Of a stretch of 64,000 nucleotides of DNA, positions 10,584 through 23,586 are shown piece after piece. The stretch comes from an uncultured Mycoplasmataceae bacterium (lineage in GTDB: Bacteria; Bacillota_I; Bacilli_A; Mycoplasmatales; Mycoplasmoidaceae). Position 1 is the first letter of the stretch. Each line of letters opens with the position of its first letter. The stretch is from positions 1 through 64,000 of the forward strand of contig CASESV010000001.1 in assembly GCA_949290735.1 (NCBI GenBank). Direction: 5' to 3'. The notes below the pieces were generated by a model that saw only the letters and a list, made by a program, of their open reading frames with translations, was not told where the DNA came from and searched no databases. Made by a program: the position numbers and the translations under genes.

Positions 10584-13500
10584 ATGAAAAAGAGTAAATT
10601 GTTTTATGCTACTGGATTAGTTTTTGCTTGTGCATTAATATTTCCTTTCTTTTTTATTAAATCTCAGAGCTTGTTTGTTCAAAAAAATAATGCATCATCA
10701 AAATTAAAAGCAAGAGCTATTCAAACTAGTTTTAATCAAACATACGTTAAGAATAATGTATTTGATATTTCATCAAATATAAATATTGAATTTAATGATA
10801 TTTATCTATGAAATAAAAGTGATGATGAAAAAACAAAAGTATTAACATCATTATTTGTTAATCAATGATCAAATTATTTATTTTCTAATTTAAGTAGCAT
10901 TTTTAGTAATCAATCATTGATTCTTAAAGATATCACATTTAATTCAATTGATGGACAAATTATTATACAAAATGTCATTCTGACAGATTATATAGAAAAT
11001 AATCAAGATGCTAAAGGTGAATTAAATTTAGGACAATTAACTATTAATGGTTTATTAAGAGAACAAACTGAATTTAATTTATCATCAGATCCGAGTAACT
11101 ATTATGGAACCATATCAATGGATAATGATACTGTGATTTGAGATGCTACAAATTGATTTAGAAAACAAGGAATTGAAATATTAAATATTAAGCCTAGTGA
11201 ATTTAGAAAAAATGATGTTGATAATAATATACATTTAAATTCACCTATCAATTCTAATGATATTGTTAATGCTCTTTTAAGAAATGTTCCTGACAAAAAT
11301 CAAAAAATTAATACCAAAGATTGATGAGAAATCCAAAATCGTATTGATTATGATGATGAAGGGTACATTTCTTTTTTTATTAAATTTAAAAATATTAACA
11401 ATAAGGATGGAAAATATACAACTAATTGATCTAATCTTAATAATGTTAAAATAAAAGGTTTTAAAAAAAGTGTAAGTTGATCCCCTTGATTTAAAGACAT
11501 AAACGGCTCGTATGTCATTCCATTAGATGAGAATGCTTCGATACAAAAAATTTCATTCAATTCTCCATATTTTAAAAATGAACTATTAACATATTTAAAC
11601 GAAAATAGATATTTTATTTTATCTAATAATGAAGCTAATTATTCTATTTTAGATTTTGATTATAAGATTGAAAACTTTGAAGTTAAATTATCAAATATTA
11701 AATTAAGTAATAATGATTATTTACCAAATGCTAAAATTACAAATTTCATTTTTACCTCATTAAATATTGTTCCAAAATCTAATATTGCAAATATGCAAAA
11801 TAATTTTGCCAGTGTTATAGCTGATGAACTTAAAAATTCAACTGATTTAAAATCATCACTATCTAATTTTTTTGAAAATATAAATAATGTTAATGATGAT
11901 TTGTATGATATTAAAATTGATAAAGATGCAACAATTGGCGATAATGAATTGGGAAGTTTACAAATTACTTTTAAAATTTATTACAAAGATAATAGTGATT
12001 TATTTTTAAGTATTTCAAATGTCTTTACTGGATTTTTAAATGGGAATACTAAAATTATTAATAATGGTACTTTAATTGATAGTAGACTTAATGATATTAT
12101 AGCTTTAGATCTGTACAATAATTTGAGATTATCTTCTGAAAACATTAGTTATTTTTTAAAAGAATATGGTTGTATTAGTAACATATTAAATGACACGAAT
12201 ATTAATGTAAACACTAGTGATGTTTCTATAAATTTTAATAATAATACCATTACAATAGAAAATATTATAGTTGATAAATATGTTGAGAATAATAAAGTTG
12301 TTTTAGAACAAAAAAACTTAGGTAGTTTAGTTATTGTTGGCTTTAAAGAATCACAAACTAAAAAAACCATTATTCAATATTCAAATAATTATGCAAACAG
12401 CCCATTGTTTTCGGAAATTTTTACAGTTCAGGATTTAATTAAATATTTAAATAATGAGACATATATAAGGCTTTTAGTTAATATTATTAATGAACCACCT
12501 AATTCTAAACTTACTGCTAATGTTGTAGGAACTCCAGATAATGACAAAGGTACAATTACATTATCGTTTACCTTAAATCAATATTATGATGAATATGGTA
12601 TACTTCATGTTTCACAATCATCAAAATTTGAATTTCAATATCAATTCCTATCGAAAACGACTTCTACTAGTGTTAATAATTTAATATCATTACCCAATTC
12701 AAACAAATATGCATATGAATACACAAGTAATGAATTATCGCAAATTGATGGAATAGTTAATAATGCTCCTCATGGAACATCTCTAATTGTTGATATTCTT
12801 AGTTTAGATAATCGAACTGGATTAATATATACAACAGTTAAAATAGATAAAAGATATGCAGCTGATGGATCAATTGAAAATGCTAATGATGATGAATGAT
12901 TTGAATTTTTAAATGTTGTTTTTTCAGGTGCTAAACAATTATCAAGTTCAACAATATTGAAATCACCTATCACACCTATTGATCTAACTGCAAATGAATT
13001 TATAAAGTTATTATCTAATGAACTAACTACAAGTTCAATATTAGAACAATATATAGAAATTCAAAATGGTTTGGATAATACTGAAATAATTTATGTTAAA
13101 GATAGTGCAACATTAGTTGATGATGAAATAGGAATTGTTCAAGCACAATTCAAATTAAAAAATTTTATAGATAATGATATTAATTTTTCATATAAAAATA
13201 GTGTTTCAGAAAGAATATTTGATCTTCAATTCTCAACAAAAATATATCCTGAAACAAGTGTGAAATCATATTATGTCAAATACGGAATTGATCCTATTAA
13301 TTTAGAAAATGATAGCACACTTGCTAAATTAGATGCTAATTATATTATAGAAAATTGATCTACAAGTTCTATGCAATCTATATTAAAAAATTTTATTAGA
13401 TTAAATATTCAAACTATTTTAAATAGTTATCCAGTTGATGTTGATGTTACTAATGAAATGATAAATATAACTGGATGTTATGCCGCAGATGATATGAACT

Positions 13501-13751
13501 CAATTAATTTATCTTTTAGTGTTGAAAATTGTAATAATGGTGATGGAACTATAGGGAAAAAAGACTTTACAATTAAATTAATCAATTTAAATAATTCTAA
13601 TAATCAAAAACCTAATTATGATTTATCAGATAATAAAACAAATTTTGGTGAGAATAGTTGATTGATATACACCATTATTGGAATTTTAGTTGCTATATCA
13701 TTAGTTATTTTAATATCGTTAATTATGATTAGAAAGAGAAGAAAAATATAA
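10584..13751 (+). CDS. Large surface-anchored protein with internal repeats
   Basis: A 1055-residue protein with an N-terminal hydrophobic helix (about 7-26, no lipobox Cys) and a C-terminal membrane helix (about residues 1027-1048) followed by the basic tail RKRRKI, so most of it should lie outside the cell. The ectodomain is rich in Asn, Ser and Ile and contains divergent repeats. One unit with IIIQNVILTDYIENN and LNLGQLTINGLL (about 112-158) recurs as ITIENIIVDKYVENN and LGSLVIVGF (about 540-590). Shorter units such as DKGTITLSFTL and DDEIGIVQAQFKL recall the mycoplasma lipoprotein-associated domain (Pfam Lipoprotein_17). Probably an adhesin or variable surface antigen; function not known. 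Confidence 0.8.
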
Positions 13752-13773
13752 TATATTAATATTAAAAATGCTA

Positions 13774-13779
13774 TATAAT
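13774..13779 (+). promoter_or_regulatory. -10 box 8 nt before the 44-residue gene
   Basis: TATAAT followed by 8 bases and ATG 13788; no Shine-Dalgarno sequence lies between, suggesting a leaderless or near-leaderless transcript. Confidence 0.5.
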
Positions 13780-13787
13780 CTATATAT

Positions 13788-13922
13788 ATGAAGAAAAAAG
13801 AATATGATTTTGGACTAATTTTATCTAAAAAAAAATCATTAGCTATTAGATTAATAGCTTCAATTGTTATAATAGTAGTAATTGTAATTGTTGCAATTGT
13901 AATCTCTTCAATTGTTATATAA
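13788..13922 (+). CDS. Small membrane peptide, 44 residues
   Basis: Sequence begins MKKKEYDFGLILSKKKS and continues as a single very hydrophobic Ile/Val segment to the C-terminus (about residues 20-44), so it is a tail-anchored or membrane-active peptide. It has its own -10 box and lies between the large surface protein and tig. Its stop overlaps the AAAGGAG that serves tig, so the two may share a transcript. No family recognised. Confidence 0.6.
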   Translation: MKKKEYDFGLILSKKKSLAIRLIASIVIIVVIVIVAIVISSIVI

Positions 13923-13933
13923 AGGAGAATAAA

Positions 13934-15241
13934 ATGAATATAAAAAGTATTAAAAATGAAAAAGACAAAATTATTTGTGAAATTGAATTAGAATCAAATG
14001 AATGATCTGAAATAATTTTAAAAGAAAAAAAGAAGGCAGCAAAAAATGTTAAAATTCCAGGTTTTAGAAAGGGAAAAGTTCCTGAATCTGAAGCAATTAA
14101 GCATGTAAATATTGGTTCAATTTTAACAACATCAGCTGAAAAAGCAGTAAACAATGCTATCAAAGAATTAGAAAATAATGAAAAACTAAAAAAGATAGAT
14201 GTAGAAGTTTTTCCACGTCCATCAATTGAAATTGGGAATAAATTTGATGAAAAAGAATTTGCATTTAATGTCATATATTGAATAGTACCTAAAGTTACAA
14301 TTGATAACTATAAAAAACTAAATATTAAATTAGAATCAACTAAAGTTACAGATAAAGATGTTGAACAGGAAATTGATAGAATTTTAGCAAGAGAAAAAAT
14401 GTTAAATAAAAAAGAATCTGGAAAAATTGAAAAAGGTGATCAGGCAACATTTGATTTTGTAGGTTCAGTTGATGGTAAAGAATTTCCAGGTGGTAAAGCT
14501 GAAAAGTTTGAATTAGAAATTGGATCAGGTCAATTTATACCTGGATTTGAAGACCAAATGATTGGCATGTCTGTGGGTGAAGAAAAAGATATAAATGTTA
14601 CTTTTCCAAAAGAATATCATGCTAAGGAGTTAGCAGGCAAACCCGCTGTTTTTAAAGTAAAAATTCATGAAGTTAATACTATTTCAAAACCAGAACTTAA
14701 CGAAGAAATAATAAAAAATTTAAATTTACCAGATAAAAATGTTAAAACACCAGAACAATTTAAAAAGTTCTTAAAAGAAAACATGGAAAAATTTCATGAA
14801 CAAAGAGCATACGAAACAAATATTCCACTAATTAATAAAGCTATATATGAAAACGCAAAATATGATCCTATTCCAGAAGTTATGATTTTAGAAGAAAAAT
14901 CAGAAATTGAGAGACAATTCAATTTAAGATTAGAACAAATGAATATGAAATTAAATGATTTCTTAGAAAAAATTGCTAATAAGACTAAAGATCAGCTAGA
15001 CAAGGAATTATATGATCAAGCAAAGCAAAATTGTGTTGTATATGGAGCTTTAGACTATATTATAGATAAAGAAAAAATTAAAATTGATGATAATGTATTA
15101 CAAGAAAGATATGAATCTCTAGCTCAAGCTTACAATAAAAAGATTGATGAAGTGAAGAAAATGATTAATAGAGAATTATTAGAAGAGACACTTCTTCATG
15201 AGAAAGCATTGCTTGAAATCTTAAAGTGAAACCAAAAATAA
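13934..15241 (+). CDS. tig: Trigger factor (ribosome-associated chaperone/prolyl isomerase)
   Basis: Binds nascent chains at the ribosome exit tunnel. It is 435 residues with the usual three parts: the N-terminal ribosome-binding domain with PGFRKGKVP (about residues 42-50), the FKBP-type isomerase domain (about 155-245) with DQATFDFVG and the IPGFEDQMIGM block, and a C-terminal helical domain. AAAGGAG precedes ATG 13934. The last residues WNQK follow a TGA read as Trp; the true stop is TAA 15239. Confidence 0.95.
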
Positions 15242-15260
15242 TTTAATATAAATTAATTAA

Positions 15261-15301
15261 AAATTAGCAAAAACTGTAATAGTTTGCTAATTTTTATTTT
15301 T
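15261..15301 (+). terminator. Hairpin plus T-run after tig (overlaps CIRCE-like element)
   Basis: An 11-base perfect stem, AAATTAGCAAA and TTTGCTAATTT, with an 11-base loop, followed by T-rich sequence to 15301. It fits an intrinsic terminator for tig, but the same bases have CIRCE operator geometry (next entry), so one element may do both. Confidence 0.5.
15264..15290. promoter_or_regulatory. CIRCE-like HrcA operator upstream of lon
   Basis: TTAGCAAAA, 9 bases, GTTTGCTAA: exactly the 9-9-9 geometry of CIRCE (consensus TTAGCACTC-N9-GAGTGCTAA), with the six outer bases of each arm conserved apart from the inner three. It lies 46 bases before the lon ATG and just upstream of a TATATA-rich -10 region (about 15310-15318). 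lon is a known HrcA/CIRCE gene in several mycoplasmas. The inner changes weaken the call. Confidence 0.5.
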
Positions 15302-15336
15302 TTATGCTACTATATATACAAATAGGAGGTAAACAA

Positions 15337-17709
15337 ATGGCAGCTAGTAAAGAAAAAAACTTAAATAAAAAAACAAAGGTTGTTATTACACGTGGTGTAG
15401 TAATTTTACCAGGATTTGAATTTGTTATAAGTGTAGGTAGAGAAAAATCTATATTAACAATCAAAGATTGTAATATAGGAGATAAAATTCTTGTTGTAAG
15501 TCAACTTTCACCTGAAAAGGAAGATCCAAAGGTTGATGAAGTATTTAAAATTGCTACATTATGTTCAATATCAAAAATTGAAATAGATTCAGAATCAGAA
15601 TTTACATTATATGTAAAAGGTATTAGTAAAGCTGAAATTTTAAACCCAACATTCTCATCTAAAACTGGATTTGAAGCTGAATATAAAGATTTGAAAATAT
15701 CAAAAGGTAGAACTCAAAGAAATGATGAACTTGTTAAGTTTATCTCAGACATATTAAAAGAAAATAAAGATTTTGAAGATGAATCTTTTACAAAAGATGT
15801 TATCTATTTTATGGAAAAAAATAAAATCCTTACTGATAAAGATAAATATGAGTTATTTGCTGACTATATATATGTGAGACTATTTAGAGATAGTCCATTC
15901 CTTGAATTTAAACCAATGCAAAAACAATTAGAAGCAAATAATTTAACTGAAAAATTAAATAATGCATTTGGTGAATTAGTGCGACACTATGATCAAGATT
16001 TTAAAGTAAGAGATGCTGTAGATAGCAAAATCAATAAAAAAATGAATGAAAATATGGCACGTCAACAAAAAGAATATTATCTTCGTGAAAGATTAAAAAC
16101 TGTTAAAGAAGAACTTGGTGAATTAACAAATCGTGAAGATGATTCAGATAAAATAAGAAAAAGAGTTGAAGAAAATAATTATCCAAAAGTTATTAGAGAA
16201 AGAATTTTATCAGAATTAAATAAATATGAAGCAGCTATGAGTTCAAATGAATCAAGTATCATTAAAACTTATATTGATTGATTATTAGATTTGCCATGAT
16301 GACAAGAATCAAAAGATAACACTGATATTAAAAATGTTAAAGAAATTCTTGATAAAAATCATTACGGAATTGAAAAAGTTAAAGAAAGAATTCTTGAATA
16401 TCTTGCTTTAAGAACTAAAAATAAAAATGCAAAAGGGCCAATTTTATGTTTAGTAGGTCCACCAGGGGTTGGTAAAACTTCATTAGCTAAGTCTATTGCA
16501 GAAGCTTTAAACAAAAAATATGTAAAGGTTTCATTAGGTGGAGTTAAAGATGAAGCTGAAATTAGAGGTCATAGAAAAACATATATTGGAGCAATGCCAG
16601 GTAGAATCATTAAAGGAATGAAAAAAGCAGGTGTTATTAATCCATTATTCTTATTAGATGAAATTGATAAAATGGCAAGTGATCAAAAAGGTGATCCTGC
16701 CAGTGCAATGCTTGAAGTATTAGATCCTGAGCAAAATTCAAGATTTAGTGATAACTACATAGAAGAAGATTATGATTTATCAAAAACTATGTTTATTGCA
16801 ACAGCTAACTACTATAAACAAATTCCTCATGCTTTAATTGATCGTTTAGAAGTGATTGAATTAAGCTCTTATACTATGCCAGAAAAATTAGAAATTGCTA
16901 AAATTCATCTTATTCCAAAAGTAATGAAAGATACTTTGGTTGATGCTAAAAACTTAAAGTGAGAAGACGAAGCGATTAATTTCATCATCAACCATTATAC
17001 ATATGAAGCTGGAGTAAGAGACTTAGAACGTCAAATTCAAAAAATAATGAGAAAATATGTTGTTCAAGAACTAAATGGTGAATCATTACCTAAAGTGATA
17101 ACAATTAATGAAGTTAAAAAATATTTAGGAAAAATTATTCATGATGTTAATTTAAAAGATGAAAAAGCAATTCCTGGTATCGTAAATGGAATGGCTTATA
17201 CAAGTGCTGGTGGTGATTTATTACCAATTGAATGTACTTACTCAACAGGTAAAGGTAAATTAGTAATTACAGGAAATTTAGAAAAAACAATGAATGAATC
17301 AGTTGCTGTAGCTTTAGGATATGTTAAAGCAAATGCAGAAGAATTTGGTATCAAAAATTTTGATTTTAATGAACATGATATTCATATTCATGTACCAGCA
17401 GGTGGTGTACCAAAAGATGGTCCAAGTGCAGGGGTAGCAATAACCACAGCTATTATTTCAAAACTTTCTAATAGATCTGTTAAAACTAATATTTCAATGA
17501 CTGGTGAAATTACATTAAGAGGAAAAGTTGGAATTATAGGTGGAGTTAAGGAAAAAGTTATCTCAGCTCATCGTGCTGGAGTAAGAGAAATATTTTTACC
17601 TATAGATGATGAAAGATATTTAGAAGATATTCCAAAATACATTCTTGATGATATTAAGATTCACTTGGTTAAGCAATACTCTGAAATTTATTCATCGATT
17701 TTTAAATAA
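15337..17709 (+). CDS. lon: ATP-dependent protease Lon
   Basis: Hexameric AAA+ serine protease degrading misfolded proteins. It is 790 residues: N-terminal substrate-binding domain (about 1-200), coiled coil, AAA+ module with Walker A GPPGVGKT (374-381) and Walker [10 protein letters not shown], and the protease domain with the Ser697/Lys740 dyad in [10 protein letters not shown] and GGVKEK. Start ATG 15337 follows AGGAGGT; an in-frame ATG at 15304 would overlap the promoter region. Probably heat-inducible if the CIRCE-like element works. Confidence 0.96.
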
Positions 17710-17728
17710 ATTATAAAAAGGTAATTTT

Positions 17729-20116
<2,388 letters not shown>

Positions 20117-20131
20117 GAATGGAGGAAAAAA

Positions 20132-20920
20132 ATGTCTTATAATGAAACAACAAAATTTTGCACTTCTGAAGATGTATTAGCTGATGATTGATATGAAATA
20201 TTAGGATGTAATTCTAACTCAAAACAAAGTGAGATTGAAGAAGCTTATCGACATTTAGCAAAGATGTACCACCCTGATAAAAATAAAGATCCAGATGCTA
20301 TTAAGAAATTTTATAAAATAAATAGTGCTTATCAAATTTTAGGAGATCGTGAAATTAGAGCATATTATGATCATGAATCTGGAAATATCAATAGTGCAAA
20401 TTCTTTTATTTTTCATGCAGATGAAGACATAATTTATTTTAGAACATATGTTGATAAATTAACGGGTTACAAAATAAGCGATCAATCATTTGGTGATAAT
20501 TTGTGAGAGAAAATTGCTACTAAATATATAACTAACAAATCTGATTTTAAAAGAAACCTTAATATTGTTGGAACATTAGAAGTTACTAAAAAAAGTCTTG
20601 ATGAAGGTCTAAGAACAGCTTTTCCATTGTATCGTTATAAGACTTGTGGTGTTTGTCGTGGATTTGGAAAAATAGGAATTGAAGAAAGAGAAATATGCTA
20701 TAACTGTGATGGTTATGGAATTGAAGATGAAAGAATTTTTGTTTATGTTGAAGTTCCAAAAAAATATAAAGTTGAAAAGTTATTTAAAGTGCCTGGTCGT
20801 GGGCATAAAGTTCCAGCAGGGATTGGTGATTTAATTATTAAGATCAAACCTATTAGTAATATAGGTATGAAAACAAAAATTTTCCAATCATCAATTAGAA
20901 ATAAGAGAGGAGGTAGATAG
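20132..20920 (+). CDS. DnaJ-like J-domain protein with half zinc-finger
   Basis: A 262-residue Hsp40 relative. A divergent N-terminal tail leads into a J domain (about residues 20-85) with [12 protein letters not shown], so the HPD needed to stimulate DnaK is kept. The zinc-finger region has only two cysteine pairs, CGVCRGFG and CYNCDGYG (about residues 170-195), where true DnaJ has four; a C-terminal substrate domain with [10 protein letters not shown] follows. It has no Gly/Phe linker. AGGAGG precedes the start and dnaJ begins 2 bases after its stop. Probably a specialised co-chaperone arising from dnaJ duplication. Confidence 0.85.
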
Positions 20921-20922
20921 TA

Positions 20923-22107
20923 ATGCCACAACAACAAAAAAGAGATTATTATGAAGTTTTAGGTGTTAGTAAAAATGCAACAATTGATGAAATTAAAAAA
21001 GCATTTAGAGTACTTGCTATGAAATACCATCCTGATCGTAATAAAGAACCAGATGCTGAAGCAAAATTTAAGGAAATAAATGAAGCATATGAAGTTTTAA
21101 GTGACGATAAGATGAGAGCAACATATGATAGATTTGGTCATCAAGGACTTAATAACAATGGGTTTAGTGGAGATAATATAAATCCATTTGATATTTTCAA
21201 TGAATTCTTTTCTAATATGGGTGGTTTTACATCAGGGTTTGATAGTGATGCAGAAGATATTTTTAATATGTTTGGGAATTTTGGTTTTGGTGGTTCTAGA
21301 TCATCAAGATCAGCTAATGCAAGAAATAATGATCCTAATATTTATGTTAAAGTTTCAGTTAATTTTGCAGAAGCCATTAAAGGTTGTGAAAAAGAAATTA
21401 GTTTTGATAGAAAAACTCAATGTGAAGCTTGTAATGGAACAGGTGCTGATAAACCAGAGGATTATATAAATTGTCCTGATTGTGGTGGTAATGGACAAAA
21501 GGTTATAGAACAAAGATCTATTCTTGGAATTATTAGACAACAAGTTGTTTGCGATAAATGTAGTGGTACTGGTAAATATGCTAAAACTAAATGTGGTAAA
21601 TGTAATGGAAAAAAATATACATCTAGCAGTGTTAAAGTTAACGCAAAAATTACACAAGGTGTTAGAGATGGTGAAACATTAAAAGTTCCATCAAAAGGAC
21701 ATAACATAAATAATGTTGTTGGAGATTTATATATCATAGTTTCAGTTAAGCCTTCAAAATACTTTGAAAGAGATGGTAATGATTTATATACAATCATATA
21801 TGTCGATCCAATTAGTGCTATTGTGGGATCTAAAATAAAAATTCCTACACCATATGGAACTATTGAACATAAACTTAATCCAAATACTTTACCAGATGAA
21901 AAAATTAGAATTCCTGGATATGGTGTAAAATTAGATTCTAATCATAAATTAAAATTCTTATCGAAAAATGGCGGTGATTTAATTTGTATTGTAAAATATA
22001 AAATACCTAAATATTCAAAAGCAGATATGGAAGATTTAAAAAAGTTAACCAAATCTGATGACTCAATATTTACAGATTATATAAAACAAGTAGAAAAGGA
22101 GTTTTAA
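20923..22107 (+). CDS. dnaJ: Chaperone protein DnaJ
   Basis: Canonical 394-residue Hsp40. J domain (1-70) with YHPDRN, a Gly/Phe-rich linker (about 80-130), and a zinc-binding domain with four repeats: [24 protein letters not shown] and CGKCNGKK, the last lacking the final Gly-x-Gly. Two beta-rich substrate domains follow. Strong GAGGAGG ribosome binding site. In an operon with the half-finger paralogue and grpE; dnaK itself is not in the window. Confidence 0.97.
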   Translation: MPQQQKRDYYEVLGVSKNATIDEIKKAFRVLAMKYHPDRNKEPDAEAKFKEINEAYEVLSDDKMRATYDRFGHQGLNNNGFSGDNINPFDIFNEFFSNMGGFTSGFDSDAEDIFNMFGNFGFGGSRSSRSANARNNDPNIYVKVSVNFAEAIKGCEKEISFDRKTQCEACNGTGADKPEDYINCPDCGGNGQKVIEQRSILGIIRQQVVCDKCSGTGKYAKTKCGKCNGKKYTSSSVKVNAKITQGVRDGETLKVPSKGHNINNVVGDLYIIVSVKPSKYFERDGNDLYTIIYVDPISAIVGSKIKIPTPYGTIEHKLNPNTLPDEKIRIPGYGVKLDSNHKLKFLSKNGGDLICIVKYKIPKYSKADMEDLKKLTKSDDSIFTDYIKQVEKEF

Positions 22108-22108
22108 T

Positions 22109-22972
22109 ATGGCAAAAAAATCATCTAAATCATCTAAAATTAAGTCAACAAAAGTAGATAAAGAAGCATTATTAGCAAATAAAAAAAATAAATCTATTGA
22201 TGAACAAAATTTAGAAAATATTAATAACAATGATAGTGATCTACATTTTAATAATGAACAAGATGTTATTAATCAAAAGAATGAAGAACAATATGATGAT
22301 AAAAATTTTCAAGAATCTTCAACTAACGATGTTAAAAATGAATCTGAAATAATCAAAGAAGCAAAACGAGTTACTAAACAATTAGAAAATGAAGATGTAA
22401 TAATAGATAATAAACAACAGCAAGAATTAATTGAAAAACTTGTTAATGAAAATATTGAATTACAAAATACTATTAATTTGTTGAATGAAAAAAATGAAAA
22501 GCTTAAAATAACATTAGAAACTGAAAGACAACAATTAATAGAAAAGCTTGAAGAAAAAACTGCACTAGCTAAGCAACAGCTTGAAGAAAAAATGATTAAA
22601 ATTGAACAAGAAAAACAAGATGAATTATTAAATATCAAAGATTCAGTTTATATGGATGTAGTTTCCAATTTTTTAGAACCATTTTTATTATTTGAAAAAA
22701 CAGTAACAACACCTGTTCAAAATGAAATTGTAAGATCATATGTTGAAGGTTATCATATGGTTGTTTCAATGTTTAAAGAAGCATTAAATAATTTAAATAT
22801 CCAACAAATTTTAGTAAATGTTGGTGATGAATTTAATGCTGAGTATATGGAAGCTTTTGATGTAGAAGAAGTGCCTGGAACTCCACCAAATAGAGTTACA
22901 AAAGTTGTGAGTAAAGGGTTTATTTACAAAGATAAAATATTAAAATATACATCAGTGGTAGTTTCCAAGTAG
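22109..22972 (+). CDS. grpE: Nucleotide exchange factor GrpE
   Basis: Releases ADP from DnaK. It is 287 residues, about 100 longer than Bacillus GrpE; the extra part is an N-terminal Lys/Asn/Glu-rich, probably disordered region (about 1-95), then a long coiled coil (about 100-175) and the C-terminal head ending with EEVPGTPPNRVTKVVSKGF, the GrpE signature. ATG lies one base after the dnaJ stop. Confidence 0.93.
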   Translation: MAKKSSKSSKIKSTKVDKEALLANKKNKSIDEQNLENINNNDSDLHFNNEQDVINQKNEEQYDDKNFQESSTNDVKNESEIIKEAKRVTKQLENEDVIIDNKQQQELIEKLVNENIELQNTINLLNEKNEKLKITLETERQQLIEKLEEKTALAKQQLEEKMIKIEQEKQDELLNIKDSVYMDVVSNFLEPFLLFEKTVTTPVQNEIVRSYVEGYHMVVSMFKEALNNLNIQQILVNVGDEFNAEYMEAFDVEEVPGTPPNRVTKVVSKGFIYKDKILKYTSVVVSK

Positions 22973-22985
22973 AAAGGAGGGTTAT

Positions 22986-23579
22986 ATGTTTAAATTAAAA
23001 CCAATAAAATATAATTTTAATGATCTTGAACCACATTATGATGCAAAAACAGTTGAGATACATCATACTAAACATCATCAATCATATGTTGATAATTTAA
23101 ATGCAGCTTTGAATGAATATCCGGAATTTTTCAATAAATCATTAGAAGATATTTTACAAAATATCAATAGTGTTCCAGAAAAAATCAGAACCGCAGTTAA
23201 AAATAATGCTGGTGGAATTTATAATCATGATCTTTTTTGAGAGCAATTTTCTAAAAATCCAGCTCCATTAAATGGAAAAATAAAAGAATTAATTGAAAGA
23301 GATTTTTCAAGTTTCGATAATTTTAAAAATCAATTTGAACTTAAAGCGAAAACAAATTTTGGTTCTGGTTGAACTTGATTAGTTCTAAATAATGATAATA
23401 AATTAGAAATAATTAATACATCAGGTCATGATTGTGTATTAACATTAGGTTTAAAGCCATTAATGTTAATTGACATTTGAGAACATGCTTATTACTTAAA
23501 ATGACAAAATAAAAGACCAGAATGAATTAGTGCATTTTGAAATATTTTAGATTGAGATTATGTAAATAATAAATTATAA
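22986..23579 (+). CDS. sodA: Superoxide dismutase, Fe/Mn type
   Basis: Converts superoxide to hydrogen peroxide and oxygen. It is 197 residues. Metal ligands expected in the family are present: His in EIHHTKHHQSYV, His in NHDLFW, and Asp and His in IDIWEHAYY. Second-sphere residues are unusual: GHD replaces the NQD of MnSOD, and Leu lies two residues before the Asp ligand instead of Gly (Mn) or Thr (Fe). AAAGGAGG precedes ATG 22986. SOD is missing from most mycoplasmas, so transfer or rare retention is likely; metal specificity cannot be called. Confidence 0.93.
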
Positions 23580-23586
23580 TTAAAAT

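Noticed and set aside
10584-13751. Reading the large surface protein as a lipoprotein
   Set aside because: No lipobox Cys follows the N-terminal hydrophobic helix; the C-terminal membrane helix plus basic tail is a better anchor.
15304-15336. In-frame upstream ATG for lon at 15304
   Set aside because: It lies in the likely -10 region, and AGGAGGT is placed for ATG 15337.
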